A stretch of 64,000 bases of DNA from Mermis nigrescens. Lineage: Eukaryota; Nematoda; Enoplea; Mermithida; Mermithidae. The position numbers and the translations under genes are program-made. The stretch is from NCBI GenBank assembly GCA_036768485.1, contig JAVLUZ010000338.1:1-64000 (forward strand), in the 5' to 3' direction. Position 1 is the stretch's first letter. Each line of letters begins with the position of its first letter. Shown piece after piece: positions 10,588 to 21,865 of the stretch. Below the pieces are notes generated by a model. It was given only the letters and a program-made list of their open reading frames with translations, ran no database searches and was not told the origin of the DNA.

Positions 10588-13500
10588 TTTAATAGAACTT
10601 TGATGTTGTGCAAATCGAAGTTTTACAGATCTTTTATAGAACTTCAACAAACATACAAATTGATAATCTAAGAGACCAAAAAATGAGGTCATATAACTTT
10701 GTGTGAGAAAATAGCAAGGGTCATTTAAATTTTAATTCATAAGCATGTATGTACATAGTACATAAACAAAGGGGTTTCAGCCTTATATAATTTTGGCTGA
10801 CTTGCACATCGATGTAATAATTTATATAAAGGCTTTCACAGAGATATCTGCATTTATTTTGCATAGTAGTGGTCATGCTTTCAGTGATCAAATCCGGGGG
10901 ATGCTTGATTAGCAATTCTAAACTAACATAATGCATCTGTCCTAAATATTTTCATAGGTACCTAAGTACCTACCAGTAGCCCATTTCCAAGTTGAGTGAA
11001 ACAGACTATAATTAATGCATGCACCTATATAATTTATGCTCATCTTTATTGGCAATAGCATATGACCTTGCACTGATCTGGTTAGCAAGCGACCCAAAGA
11101 CGCTTTTCTATATGCACCTTCGAAACATTCTTGCTAGAAAAAGATCTACACCTTGTCTTGTTTTTAAATGAAATCACCTACATTAAATGAGATTGAAATT
11201 TGGATATCCAGAAAGATATTTTATTGAAAGAAATGGAATAAGGCAAAGCTTTTTGCAAGCATAAATTGATAAAATCAAAGCTCACGCTTATGTTTAAATC
11301 GGTTTTTAATCTGAAACTTAATTTTTTTCTATTTTCAAAACCAAACCTTACAGGTATAAATAAAGCAGCACAATCGCGATTTAAATTCTTAAATTAGTTG
11401 AGTGATATTTTTTCAATTTATAACGCTGGTTTGAATGAAGGAGCCCTTTCCTTACATTTAGTCTTAGCTTAATTTTATGATCCAGTAAAAAATGTTTTGA
11501 GTTAAAAAATTTAAAATTTTGCAAAAATTGTAATTTTAAAAAATTGTTTTTCTACGTATATTATCAAAAATGTAGTAACTCAAAAATTCATATTAAAACT
11601 TTAATTTTAGACGCGTAAAATTTGAAAGAATATTATTTTCAAAAGCTAACTCAATTACTTACTTCATTAGAGTTATGTCTGGACTTCTGATATCAGATCT
11701 GAAATCATTTTCTAAATGTGTGGTTGGAATTATAAATTCTAGGTTGCAATTGCGTTTTAAAGCCCTTGCATCTGATTGAAAATTTAATTTTATTTTCTGT
11801 TATGAATGGTGAACACCATTGGTGGGCACCACCAAAGTTCTGGGGGATGGATTGCATAATTTTTCCAAAGGTCTAAAAATGGAGTTAAAAATGGTGGTAT
11901 GGTGAAAAAAACAATTTTTCAACGTTCTCATTGAGTACTATTTTTTTCAAAGGTCAAAAAATCTTGGGGGTGCACGGTTTCACGAAAAGACACCATTTTC
12001 AACGTTTCTCATCAAGACTATCCATTGGCATCACAAAATAGCAAAAAAAAACTTTAAAAATTGAATTTTAAAGGGTATATTGGTTTCTGGGGGAGTGCAC
12101 ACCCCCATCCCCACCCCCACGCCCATGTATAGTGTTATGGCAAAAAAAACACATTCCTCATTGAGCACTATCCATTGGCCACAAAAAATTGCGGAAAAAA
12201 ACAAAAAAATTGAAAAAATGAATTCTGGGGGTAATTTTAGTTTGTATTTTGGTTTACCCCCAAAAACCCCATGCCCAGGTATGGTGACATCTTGTTTGCT
12301 AGTATTACACTATATAGCAAATTATTAATGTGCGCTCAAGTTGATTTATGACTTGAATCAAACAATGGCGAGTAGAAAGGACTCACATCACAATACGGGT
12401 CATTGGACATGTAATTGTGGCATGTAGGTAATACTTATTTAAGGCAAGATGCTGTACTGATCATCAAATGGACAGAACACACAGTCCGTCCGACTTGCAT
12501 GCAGATTAATATTTTCATATCAAAGGCTAGAACCGATATTTTCTAGGAACCGGACCTAACAAACGGGCACTTGTATTAGTAGTCAAGCCAATTAGCCAAT
12601 GTTCTCCTTCATTTAGTGCATCCATGTTGACAATAATGTGTTTAATCAGACAATTTTTACTAATTGATAAGACTCCAAAAATCATAAAGCAAACCATTGA
12701 AGGTTCAAAACAAATGTTAGAACAGTGAAAATGATTAGTTAATTGAATTTTATTGTACAAAAATCAACATAATTATTCTGTAGACATATTTATTCTAAAG
12801 TTGTTTTTAAATTAAGGACATTTGTCAAAAAACTGAAAATCAGGCACCTACATATGTAAATCAAAAAATTTCAGGCCTACACTTTCTTGAGTGCCGACTT
12901 TCTTTCATTTCAATTTAATTTGCCTAGTTCATGCGCAAATGAAATAAAAATTTGTTTTTCCATATTGTTTGTGATTATCTCACATGTTCTATACCCATCC
13001 TTTTTCTGATTCAGTCAATTAATTAAAATTGGCTCCCTGAATAAAGTTTCTCAATTTCATTCTGGAATTACATTTTGTAGTCTATACCTTTAGGCCCTGC
13101 CACCATACTTTGTTATGAGGAAGAAGAACAGATTTTTCTCCACTCCACTCAAGATGGAACAATTTATTCCTCATTATGGACCTGCCTGCACTGAGTGCAT
13201 ACACCCACTTCAGCACGGAGTGCATACATATACTCGTACATATGTATGTATGTATGTAGTGTTGTGATGTTGACCTCGTCATCAAATACATGGACTACAG
13301 TAGGATAGATTCCTGAAATCGCAGCCACCCCTAACCCCATTATTAAACACTGACAAATTTAAACACTAGGAATGATATATAGCATAATGTGTGCTCCCTA
13401 CATGCTCATTTATTGTGGTATACATACTGTAAAGTGTCAAATTACATATGGGTACCTACTTCATGTGCAAAACAAGATGTGCTCATTAATTATCTATACA

Positions 13501-14590
13501 GCTAATGTCAGCTTTGTAGACTATTTACTTAGGTACCTAGTCTGTTTCACTAACTTTGTGCATAAATTCTAATAATTTTAATGGACACTAAAATGAGGGT
13601 TACAATAATTATATATCAGATCAGATCAATGCTATAATTGCAATCTGCCAGCTTATTGCCAGGAATAGTTTTAAAATTTATGACCAAGCTTGCATAAAAC
13701 CGACTATACCTACACAGTTGTCTTCATCTTTATTTAAAAAATTAGTATTTTAAAAGGCATTTAAAATTAAAATTTCAATACAAATTTCAAACTTATTACA
13801 TTTTTAAAAATATTATATACCATGTAAAAATAATTTTTAAAATTAAAATTGTAGTAGAATTTTAAAATCGAAGTTAACAAATTTAAATTATTTTTGAGGG
13901 ATCATAAAATTAAGCTGAGAGTAAATATCAGAAAAGAGCTCCTTCATTCAAAACAGCGTTATATATTGAAAAAATATCGCTCAACTAATTTAAGAATTTA
14001 AATTGCAATTGTGCTGCTTTATTGATACCTGTAAAGTTTAGTTGAAAATGACATTTTAAATTTCAGATTAAGAAACCTCGATTTAAGCGTGAGCATTTAT
14101 TTTATCAATTTATGCTTGCAAAAAAGCTTTGCCTTATTCCATTTCTTGCAAATAAATATCTTTCTGGATTTCCAAATTTCAATTTTATCTAATGTTGGTA
14201 ATTTCATTTAAAAACAAGTCAAGTTGTAGATTTTTTTCTATATAAGAAAACATCTTTGGGTTGCTAAACAGATGAGTGCAAGGTCATGGTATTGTCAACA
14301 AAGATGAGCATAAATTATGTTGGTGCATGCATTATTATAATCTGTTTAATATGACTCAGAAATGGCCTATTAAAAATCATTACAATTCAAGAAGGAAGCA
14401 TGTACATATTATATTCTTTTGATTTACCTATGTATATGCATGCCTATTAATTAAAATTTGAGTGACCCTTTCTATTTGCTCATGCAAAGTTATATGGCCT
14501 CATTTTTTGGTCTCTTAGAACTTCAATTTATATATTTGTTGAAAATCTATAAAAGATCTGTCGAACTTCAATTTGCACAGTATCAAAGTG
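10588..14590. mobile_element. Foldback-type element with 0.7-0.9 kb inverted arms
   Basis: Left arm 10588-11480 and right arm 13900-14590 are inverted copies of each other. Matching blocks include GAGACCAAAAAATGAGG, GGAATAAGGCAAAGC and AAAGCAGCACAAT. The left arm has ~200 extra bases near 10760-10960. The ~2.4-kb middle has no transposase; it holds a degenerate MITE-like block (11810-12290) and AT-rich sequence. Target duplication not determined. It is probably non-autonomous. Confidence 0.7.
11810..12290 (+). repeat. Degenerate copies of the GGGG/MITE repeat
   Basis: Two tandem, mutated partial copies of the ~270-bp repeat seen at 41656 and elsewhere. Shared parts are GTGGGCA..TTCTGGGGG, TGGTGGTATGG, the CACTATCCATTGGC core and the ..GCCCAGGTATG end. 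The end sequences are worn and no target duplication is clear. Confidence 0.5.
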
Positions 14591-15787
14591 TAAATGTAGC
14601 AGCCCAGTATCTACAAGAGCAATACAGGCATGGCTAATATTACCTTTGGGACTTATTTAGGTACCTAAACTGCTCTCAGCGCTGGTCAGGTTTGCAGTAT
14701 CGCAGGGCAATTTTAAACCAGTTGACCCATGTAGACCTACGGCTTCAACTCCCTCAGTCCTGATATTGCTGACCACTTTTAGTCGGGAGTTTCAGCAGCT
14801 ATGCCCTAAATCCTAAGACTCGTACCTACGTACATCCCGGAATGCTCGCAAGGTCAGTTTACCTATCTCAACCCACTCAAGTTGATAATTTAACTTCTTT
14901 TCTTGGATTAGGCTGGCTTGAAATGTTTCTTGGTTCCTAAATTAGTGTAGCACTCTAAACTTCAAATACAACAACAGTGTACTCTCATCTGGTCACATCA
15001 TCATAAAATATTAGATAATCTTTTAGCTATTTTTGGTTTGAGTAAGGATAATAGAATTTCCATAAAATAATTAAAAGTTAAGATCATAAATTATTTACCC
15101 TTTTTCCAAATGACGTAACTCCAGGATGAAATATATTTATCAACATCTAATGCGGTCCTGAAATAATAGTCATTGTCGCCCAACCTACCAACCATCAATA
15201 TATATTATCCCTGAGTGGATTTTCCAACTTTATTCAATAAATATACTGTGCACGGCTATAAGCCGGCACATAAATAATAATGCATGAAAACGCTAACAAA
15301 CCAAAAATAAACGCCAACTTGTCCGGACTAGGACTAATACTAATTCTCGAATAATAATACCACTGACCAAAACAAATTTTATTGAACACCAATTCATTCC
15401 ACCTTAATACCAAATTTACATGTATCACTTGGCCTCAGTTGACCTGCACATAAAATAAAATGAACGATATTAGAGGTTATACTGATAATAATATAGAAGA
15501 AGAATCTGAAGTAATACAACACACGTGTTTTACTAGGATAGTAAAGCAACAAAATCAAATATTCAATAACTTTTACTTAAGTAAAATTCTGATGTTAGCA
15601 TATACGTAAGTCTGGTTTATTGGACAAGTACCTAATAGAATTTTAAAGTTGAAAAGTAATGGTTATCTGAGAACTGAAGGCATAACCTCGAGCTAATACA
15701 TTGCAAGGAAGGATACTCAAATAGTTATGTAAATCCTGTACAGTAAAACAATGTCGTCTGCTGGCCTTGGCAAACTAATAGCGAATC
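14591..15787. other. No recognised feature
   Basis: About 1.2 kb of mixed composition with no ORF that matches a known family on either strand. Confidence 0.4.
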
Positions 15788-16364
15788 TTTACAAAAATTC
15801 CTTGGCTTAGTCCAATGGTTTGAAAAATTTGTTGAAAATTTGGCTAAAATTGCTAAACCGTTATTCCATCTTCTTTGTGAAGATGTCAAGTTTTGCTTGA
15901 CTACTGAGCATCAAACTGCTTTCGATCTGTTGAAAAAAGCATTTACTTTGCCTCCGCTATTGCAATTGCCTAAATTTGACAATGATCACCAATTTGTTTT
16001 AACAACTGACACAAATAACTATTCTTTAGGTGCTATTTTAACACAAAAGCATTTACTGTCAAAATCTCGCTTCATTCTTAGCTATGCTAGTTGTGTGCTG
16101 AATTCTGCCAAATGTAACTATGCTACTTTGGGAAAAGAAGCGTTAGCAGTTGTCTGGGCAATTAAACATTATAGACATTATTTATATGGTACAAAATTCA
16201 TTGTAAAAACCGATCACCAAGCGCTAACTTGGCTTGTGAATGTAAATGACCCATTGAGTCGATTATGTCATTGGGGTCTCGAATTACAGGAATATGAATA
16301 TGAAATCGTGTATGTTCCTAGTGCATATAATTGTGCAGCAGTATATTTTATCATGACACCCTAG
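15788..16364 (+). pseudogene. Gypsy RT-RNase H fragment
   Basis: The end of the RT connection (LQKFLGLVQWFEKFVENLAK at ~15790) runs into an RNase H with TTDTNNYSLGAIL (~16010), the KEALAVVWAIKHYRHYLYG helix (~16135) and KTDHQALTWL (~16208). No upstream palm or downstream integrase is present, so this is a truncated relic. It differs from E1 in sequence and belongs to another Gypsy family. The Maverick's left end begins 300 bp downstream. Confidence 0.85.
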
Positions 16365-16660
16365 TTATGATCATGCTGAATGCAAATGTACACTCAAACA
16401 AAATCTATCATTAATATTACAAATTTAGACTCAGAAGATTCTGAATCGGAGGACGAATTGATCCCGCCTGATTGATCAATCAATAATATTTCTGGAAAAT
16501 GAGCTTTGCTAAGCGAGAGTTGTGAACAAAGAGAAACTTAAAGTTTAAAACATACCATTAGATTATGAAGAGAATTATGAAAAGATTTTAAACTATAAGA
16601 AAATGAAAGGAGGTGGGATTTAAGTAAATTAAAACAAATTTAGAGGATATGATGCATCAT

Positions 16661-17030
16661 AGTAGTTATACCGTGCTGTCCCTGGACACAATGTTATAAC
16701 ATAGCCTGTGCTTAAGCATAGGCGGGCGAGCCCAAATGTGCTACCTGGGGTTGGGGCCCGGTAGCAAGGGGGTGTGTGCCCGGGCAGGCCGGCATGCCGG
16801 GGAGGGGACCCGTCCAGACCTGCTCGATGGAGTTTCCCGGGAAACTCAAAAATTATTAATTTTAGTTATTTTACGCAGTGTAAAGTGCTTTTTGTTTTTC
16901 AGGCATGCCCGGTGTAAAGAAGAAGATAAGGTAAGACCTGTTGCATGGTTGGGCGCCGTGTCGAGGCGCAATGGGCTCAAGCCACTTTGGTGGCAAACTA
17001 AGACCCTGTTTACCTTTTTAGTTTACAATA
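16661..17030 (+). repeat. Maverick left terminal inverted repeat
   Basis: Matches the reverse complement of 39113-39468 over its length with scattered mismatches. It contains a GC-rich block with CCCGGGCA..GGCATGCC, the palindrome TTTCCCGGGAAA (16833-16844), and a strong splice acceptor then donor (tttttgtttttcag ... AAG|GTAAGA at 16905-16935) facing inward. An ORF across it (16736-17197) is not conserved as protein. Confidence 0.9.
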
Positions 17031-17067
17031 TGAATTTTTTCCTATTTACATATGGGGATATATTTTT

Positions 17068-17108
<41 letters not shown>

Positions 17109-17148
17109 TATTATTAGAATTTTCATGGTATGAATTTAGTCTCCTAAA

Positions 17149-17673
17149 ATGCAAATTTGTAATATTATTGCTCGAGCCAATTGTGGCTGTACTCTAAATC
17201 TCAATACTGTGGCTGCTCACTGTTCGAAATTCGTAAAGTACAAGCCTGGCAAATTTCCTGGCCTGAGCTTGAGAATCAAACATCCTCATTCTACCGTGCT
17301 TGTTTTCGCGTCTGGAAAGCTAGTATCTACTGGAACAAAAAGCAAAAACGATGCTAAATGCGCGCTTGAAAAGACAATTGAACTTTTGACAGAATGCAAC
17401 TTTGAAGCTGTTTTGCGCAATTTCGCCATTTCTAATTACGTCGCGCATCATGATATGTGTTTTCCAATAAGTTTGCCAAAACTGTACAAAAAATGTAGAC
17501 CTAAATGCATTTTCGAACCTGAACTGTTTCCTGCGTTAAAGTACCAAATATATGGTGTTACTGTACTCGTTTTTCACACTGGAAAGTACATACTGACTGG
17601 CTCAAAACTAAAAAGTTGTTTACATCGCGCTCATATTATTGTCAGCTGTTTGCTTGATTGTTGTAAAAACTAG
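17149..17673 (+). CDS. TATA-binding protein (TBP) core homologue
   Basis: Encodes 174 residues, the size of the conserved TBP core alone, as one uninterrupted ORF from ATG 17149. Both TBP direct repeats are present. Repeat 1 has ICNIIARANCGCTLNL, KFPGLSLRI and VLVFASGKLVSTGTKS. Repeat 2 has ISNYVAHHDMCFPISL, FEPELFPALKYQI and VLVFHTGKYILTGSKL. The four Phe that kink the TATA box in TBP (two per repeat: FPGL/VFAS and FPAL/VFHT) and the GKxxxTGxK loops are kept. It diverges strongly from ordinary animal TBP elsewhere and has no N-terminal extension. It lies ~120 bp inside the left inverted repeat, with the next gene 15 bp downstream. A mutated homologue lies in the second Maverick (52690-53112), so it belongs to the element rather than being trapped host DNA. 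The likely role is steering RNA polymerase II to the element's TATAAATA promoters (inference). Confidence 0.92.
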   Translation: MQICNIIARANCGCTLNLNTVAAHCSKFVKYKPGKFPGLSLRIKHPHSTVLVFASGKLVSTGTKSKNDAKCALEKTIELLTECNFEAVLRNFAISNYVAHHDMCFPISLPKLYKKCRPKCIFEPELFPALKYQIYGVTVLVFHTGKYILTGSKLKSCLHRAHIIVSCLLDCCKN

Positions 17674-17687
17674 TAAATGTTTTAGGA

Positions 17688-18086
17688 ATGATGATAGAAT
17701 TCCGCCTTTTCAACAAAAAATTCACTGCTGACAATATTAAAATTTGAGTAGTTCATCGATTTTTGATTATTGAAGCCAACCACGTTCTGGGCGTAAAGGG
17801 CGTAAATTATACAAAATTTTCGTTCAAAGCGTGCACAAAACTGCAAAAAGATTGCGATATTAAAAATTTGAAGGCTTTTTACGATGGCGATTTTGTACGA
17901 ATCGACACCAAAACAAACGCTGGCGTCAAACTGACTATCGATAAAAAGCTTGCCGTTTTTGGAAAGAAACCACTGCCGCCCGAACCCGAACCGATGCCCA
18001 AGCAAATCGAAAAAAATAAGAAGGAACTCGAAGGACTTAGATACGCGTTGCGCTATATGGGCATGTCGACTGCAGCACTAGATTGA
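17688..18086 (+). pseudogene. Unknown gene co-oriented with TBP
   Basis: ATG at 17688, 15 bp after the TBP stop. About 130 residues with one frame change near 17748. The conserved part reads GVKGVNYTKFSFKACTKLQ (~17790-17850), then a Lys-rich, Pro-rich (PPEPEPMPKQ) tail. A homologue with the same GIKGINYTKYS core sits beside TBP in the second Maverick (52168-52597). No family recognised. The tight spacing suggests co-transcription with TBP and perhaps a linked role. Its end overlaps the end of the opposing TM gene by ~30 bp. Confidence 0.65.
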
Positions 18087-18548
18087 ACGTTGTTATAATT
18101 TCTTTTCGAGAAATGCTGTAAAATTTCTGTTTTAATAAAATGAATGGTGTAAAGAACGGCTATAGCAACTAAGAAAACAATACAGCTTATAATTTCATTG
18201 GAAATCGCATTCAGTTCCTCTTTATGCCTGCATTTTGTATCGCTCAATAAACACCTTCCTTTGACATTTATGCCCCAAAAATTTTCATCAATTTTCAAGC
18301 AGTTTTGGCATCCAGGCTCAAATTTCATTGATTCGAGTTTCGGAAAACATGCAGTTAAATTTCTGCCAGTCGGAAACCTGAAAATCGCAACTTTCCTTTA
18401 AAACCATGTTTCGTATAGATCTTGGAAGTCTACTGTAGTCGTTTAAGTTAAGACACACCACAGTATCATTTGCACTGTCGTAACATTTGTTCATCAGCCC
18501 AACGGCTAAATGAAGAAAAAACAACAGACAACATTGTTTAAAAACATT
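18053..18548 (-). pseudogene. Signal-peptide, single-TM membrane protein
   Basis: Minus-strand gene of ~155 residues: ATG 18548 (one base missing in a T-run just after it), a hydrophobic signal-like LLFFLHLAVGL, and an ectodomain with WQKFNCMF, then CQNCLKIDENFWGI and GRCLLSDTKC. A TM near 18140-18205 (IISCIVFLVAIAVLY) and a short basic tail follow. A second one-base frameshift lies near 18330. The second Maverick has a clear homologue (51703-52171) with the same Cys pattern (C-x2-C..GRCL..D-x-KC). A TATA box and TTTCCGGAAA lie ~30 bp before the ATG. Role unknown; a surface protein is the simplest reading. Confidence 0.7.
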
Positions 18549-18564
18549 TGATTTACATTAATGT

Positions 18565-18583
18565 TATTTATAGTTTCCGGAAA
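18565..18583 (-). promoter_or_regulatory. Palindrome plus TATA box of the TM-protein gene
   Basis: On the minus strand TTTCCGGAAA is followed directly by CTATAAATAA, about 20 bp before ATG 18548. The same palindrome side also faces the F-box gene starting at 18641, so it may serve both. Confidence 0.6.
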
Positions 18584-18640
18584 AGTTTTTCCTCGGAAAA
18601 AGCTGATATAGTCTTTTTGTTGTTGATACGCTCTGAAAAA

Positions 18641-19712
18641 ATGAATCTGCCCGAATTTCTTCAAGTGAAAGTTTTCACCTATTTGACCTGGCAACAAAGA
18701 GTAAAAATCCGAAATGTTTGTCTTGATTGGAACAAAATTACATGTGGACCTTGTTGGCCGATGGCCGATAAAACCGCCAATAACATTAAGCTTATTCCAC
18801 TTAGCTTGAATCAAAATATTGATTTTAAGATAAGCTATTGCCCTGGCAATCCCAACAACGACTCTCAACCTTTACCTGTAGTGGGAGGACCCGAAATTGA
18901 TGTTGTCATTATTCAATCCAATTGTGACGAAATACTAAACGATGAATTTCATGGCCGATTACTCGAATTAATTAAAAAGGTGAAAAAATTTAATATAATT
19001 TAAAATTTATATTCGTTTTGTGCATTTTTCTCTCATAAGTCGGAATTTTAGCATGTCAAAATGAGAATAATAATAATTTCAGCATCAACCCCGCCTACCT
19101 CTGGCTCAAAAACGCCAACATCAACCGCTTTTGGGGCGCCCAAATTTTGAAGCCGTTCCTTCAAAAATATAGCCCTGACCGTCAAGTCTACTTGTACGAC
19201 TGCATGCTGTGGTTGCACGAGTGGATCCCCATGCCTTACACCCCCTGAACGAGCTCATACTCAAATGGGTCATCATTGATAATGATTTGCGATCTATGAT
19301 TCAGAATCTTAACCCTAAAACTTTAAGATTATAGAATTGTTACATTCAAAATTATACAAATAACTTGTTGTCAAACGCAATTTTGGAATCTACGTGTTTA
19401 GAGTATATTTTCATTGATTTACGTGATTTTTCTGAGTATGGGGGCCGATTTTTTGAATGTTTCAAAATTATTGTGAATTATTTAGCTTGCAAGTCCGTGT
19501 CGTGCACTTTAACTTTTTATAGCTCTCAACTGAACGTTGAATATGAAGATTTTTAAAGCTATATTTCGCGCCACTTCAACCGAGTCAATTTGTACAAATA
19601 TGTGCAGCAAGAAGACGTGTTTGAGTTTGATTGGATAAAAATTTTGTCAAACAAATCGAACAAATTAACCGTTCGCGATTTAGTTCATAACAATAACATC
19701 GCTTTAGAATAA
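18641..19712 (+). pseudogene. F-box / leucine-rich-like protein 1
   Basis: ATG 18641 opens with a clear F-box: LPEFLQVKVFTYLTWQQRVK then VCLDWNKI. F-box proteins bind Skp1 and bring targets to SCF ubiquitin ligases. After ~115 residues a likely intron starts (AAG|GTGAAA at 18980) and coding resumes near 19083 with hydrophobic repeats (INPAYLWLKNANINRFWGAQ; LNELILKWVII; LEYIFIDLRDFSEYG) of leucine-rich type. Frame changes or stops near 19247 and 19335 break it. The stop is at 19710. It lies in the accessory left part of the Maverick. Confidence 0.7.
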
Positions 19713-19760
19713 AGCGCTGCACGCTTTACGCCACACGCACGCAAAACATAGGCATTTGGG

Positions 19761-19772
19761 TTTCCCGGGAAA
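19761..19772. promoter_or_regulatory. Palindrome TTTCCCGGGAAA
   Basis: Perfect 12-bp palindrome ~120 bp before ATG 19890, followed 15 bp later by TTTAAAA. One of about thirteen such sites in this Maverick. Confidence 0.55.
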
Positions 19773-19889
19773 CTTCTCTCACGGTTTAAAACAGGCGGCT
19801 ATTCCTTTGATCTTTTTGGCTTTTTGTGGCTGTGTTTTGTATCCATTTTGCACTGATTTTGCAAAAAAATTAGCTTGATTTTGCTTAAA

Positions 19890-20234
19890 ATGGCCGAATT
19901 GAATCCATTTTTTGATGACACACCCACAAAATTGAAAGACCCGATGTTATCGCAAGGCGGCTCTGATTACCTCGACAAAAATGAGCCAAAACCAGCTTTG
20001 AAAACTCACAACGTCCAACCATTCGAGACCATAGTCCCCATAAAACTATCAGCGGAAGATTTGCAGGTAGTATGTAGGTACTTACATACTTTGGAAGACA
20101 CTGAAATCTTTCCAATTGAATCTTTTGAGTATTTTTGTCAAATACTTAACACATTTCTAATCAGACAGCGTTTCGTTAATTGCGTGTGTGTTAAAGACAC
20201 TTTTCAGTTGACTGAACACATTTTGATATTCTAA
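19890..20234 (+). CDS. Hypothetical Maverick protein, 114 aa
   Basis: ATG 19890, acidic N-terminus (MAELNPFFDDTPTKLKDPM), then a more hydrophobic C-terminal half with IKLSAEDLQVVCRYLHTLED. Not recognised. The presence of a palindrome upstream supports a real gene. An intron or alternative end near 20048 (GCAG|GTAGTATG) is possible. Confidence 0.45.
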   Translation: MAELNPFFDDTPTKLKDPMLSQGGSDYLDKNEPKPALKTHNVQPFETIVPIKLSAEDLQVVCRYLHTLEDTEIFPIESFEYFCQILNTFLIRQRFVNCVCVKDTFQLTEHILIF

Positions 20235-20861
20235 ATCTCATTAACATGCTGTTTTACCTGTAATCTGTGATACAGATCCATAAAATATCTATCTATTTTT
20301 TGCTGTTTAGCAGACCATGCAAAAATTGTTTAAAAATCAAATAAGTCGTTAAGACACTAAGTATAATTAGGATTAACTTATTTCTAACGATATGATGATT
20401 CTAGAGTAAAATTGTAGCATATGTAACTAAGATTAATTCTATTTTTCTTACGGACATATACTGCGCAAGGTTACCTACTGTCTTATGCGAAAAGAATGTG
20501 AATTTTCATTTCCAAAAATGGTGTGAAATAAACAGGATTCTTAATGGCTTTTCCTTATTTGTTTACAATTTTGTTAAAAAAAACATCCATGTTTTTTACA
20601 TTATTCATAAGTTGGGGTTATGTATTTCACATTAATTCTTTTGGATTGAACCCTCAAATCAAAACATTTTGAAATGAGACATTTTTATAAGTTATGTTCA
20701 AGCTGACGCGCAAGTATGTATTTTGCATGCTCAAAAAATGTGCAAATTCCATTAAAGCATGTCCGAAATTTTAAAGGCAATACAACAGATAAATAGGAGA
20801 AATAAAGCATGGAAATATGGGTTTAAGATTTTTACAACTTATGTAGGTTAGAGTATCAAAA
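20235..20861. other. No recognised feature
   Basis: AT-rich intergenic sequence with no supported ORF on either strand. Confidence 0.4.
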
Positions 20862-21119
20862 ATGCAGTACAATTCTATAAAATCGGCGGATGGCTCCTCA
20901 TTGACAAAGTATGAGCGAGACCATATCGGAAAAGTCAAGTCGCAAATGGTAGAAGAAGAGCGAGATCAGCTGCTTGCCATTTGCGAGCAGAATCCGGGCA
21001 AATTCATTTGCACTGATGATATTGCGGGATTTTTCAACCCTGATTACGCTTTGGTGGAATCTGCACGTAATTTTTGTAGAAAAAGGAGGCGTATAATCTT
21101 CTCCTATGCGAAGCTTTAA
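20862..21119 (+). CDS. Hypothetical Maverick protein, 85 aa
   Basis: ATG 20862; charged, mostly helical composition (SLTKYERDHIGKVKSQMVEE) ending in a Lys/Arg-rich RKRRRIIF. No family recognised and no second copy in the window, so coding status is uncertain. 21120-21655 downstream is non-coding as far as I can see. Confidence 0.35.
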   Translation: MQYNSIKSADGSSLTKYERDHIGKVKSQMVEEERDQLLAICEQNPGKFICTDDIAGFFNPDYALVESARNFCRKRRRIIFSYAKL

Positions 21120-21655
21120 ACATTGAAACTGCAGCTTGTTCATCAAATTTGAAAGCAGGCAAGCGTTATAAGAAATAAGCTGTTGTTTAATTGCCTTTTG
21201 CTTTTTTGACGCTCTTCAAAAAATTTGCCTTTGCCTGCTTTCACCTTTTTTTTGTTTTATGAAGTAAATGTTTGCAGCAATATTTGTGAGCATACATACA
21301 GTACATATGTACAGCAGGGCTGTCATGCCCCAGGTGGTGCCCCTGTCTTTTATTCATCAGTAGGTCCTTTGCGGTAGAAAATTATCTCAAGGTCAGCTCC
21401 TGAGGGTTGTCATCCTTCCCAGTTTTGAAGCTTCACTTTGGGCAGCTCATGCGTTGTACATATGTGCATCTAATTTGGCCCCTTACCTAGGCTGGCAGTA
21501 GGTACTTGTGTCTTAGAAAGATGAATGCTTTAAAGTGTAATAGGGGGCAATCAAAAATGATGCTCAATTAAAAGAAACACACGTAGCAAGACAGTAAGTC
21601 AGCGCTATTAAAAGACAAAAACGCAATTACGGTAGCGCATAAAATAAAAAAAGAA

Positions 21656-21865
21656 ATGAGTCACGCACTGGAAGCCAACATTAAAAAGATGCAAAAAGCG
21701 ATAAGAACAGCAGACAATTATTTGGACAAATTAATTAGCTGTACAATGTTATTTTTATTGAAGCTTATGTCAACCTTGACTAAATCACATTTGAAGAAAA
21801 AGCGGTCGCGTAATTTAAGCGGTCAAAAAATGGAGAAATATAAGGCAAAAAATGTTTTGCGCTAG
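21656..21865 (+). CDS. Short basic hypothetical ORF, 69 aa
   Basis: ATG 21656; Lys-rich helical peptide (MSHALEANIKKMQKAIRTAD). Its end overlaps the 3' end of the opposing F-box gene. Not recognised; may be chance. Confidence 0.25.
   Translation: MSHALEANIKKMQKAIRTADNYLDKLISCTMLFLLKLMSTLTKSHLKKKRSRNLSGQKMEKYKAKNVLR

Noticed and set aside
16736..17197. 153-residue ORF across the left terminal repeat
   Set aside because: It lies in repeat sequence with splice signals and a TA microsatellite; the right repeat does not keep the frame.
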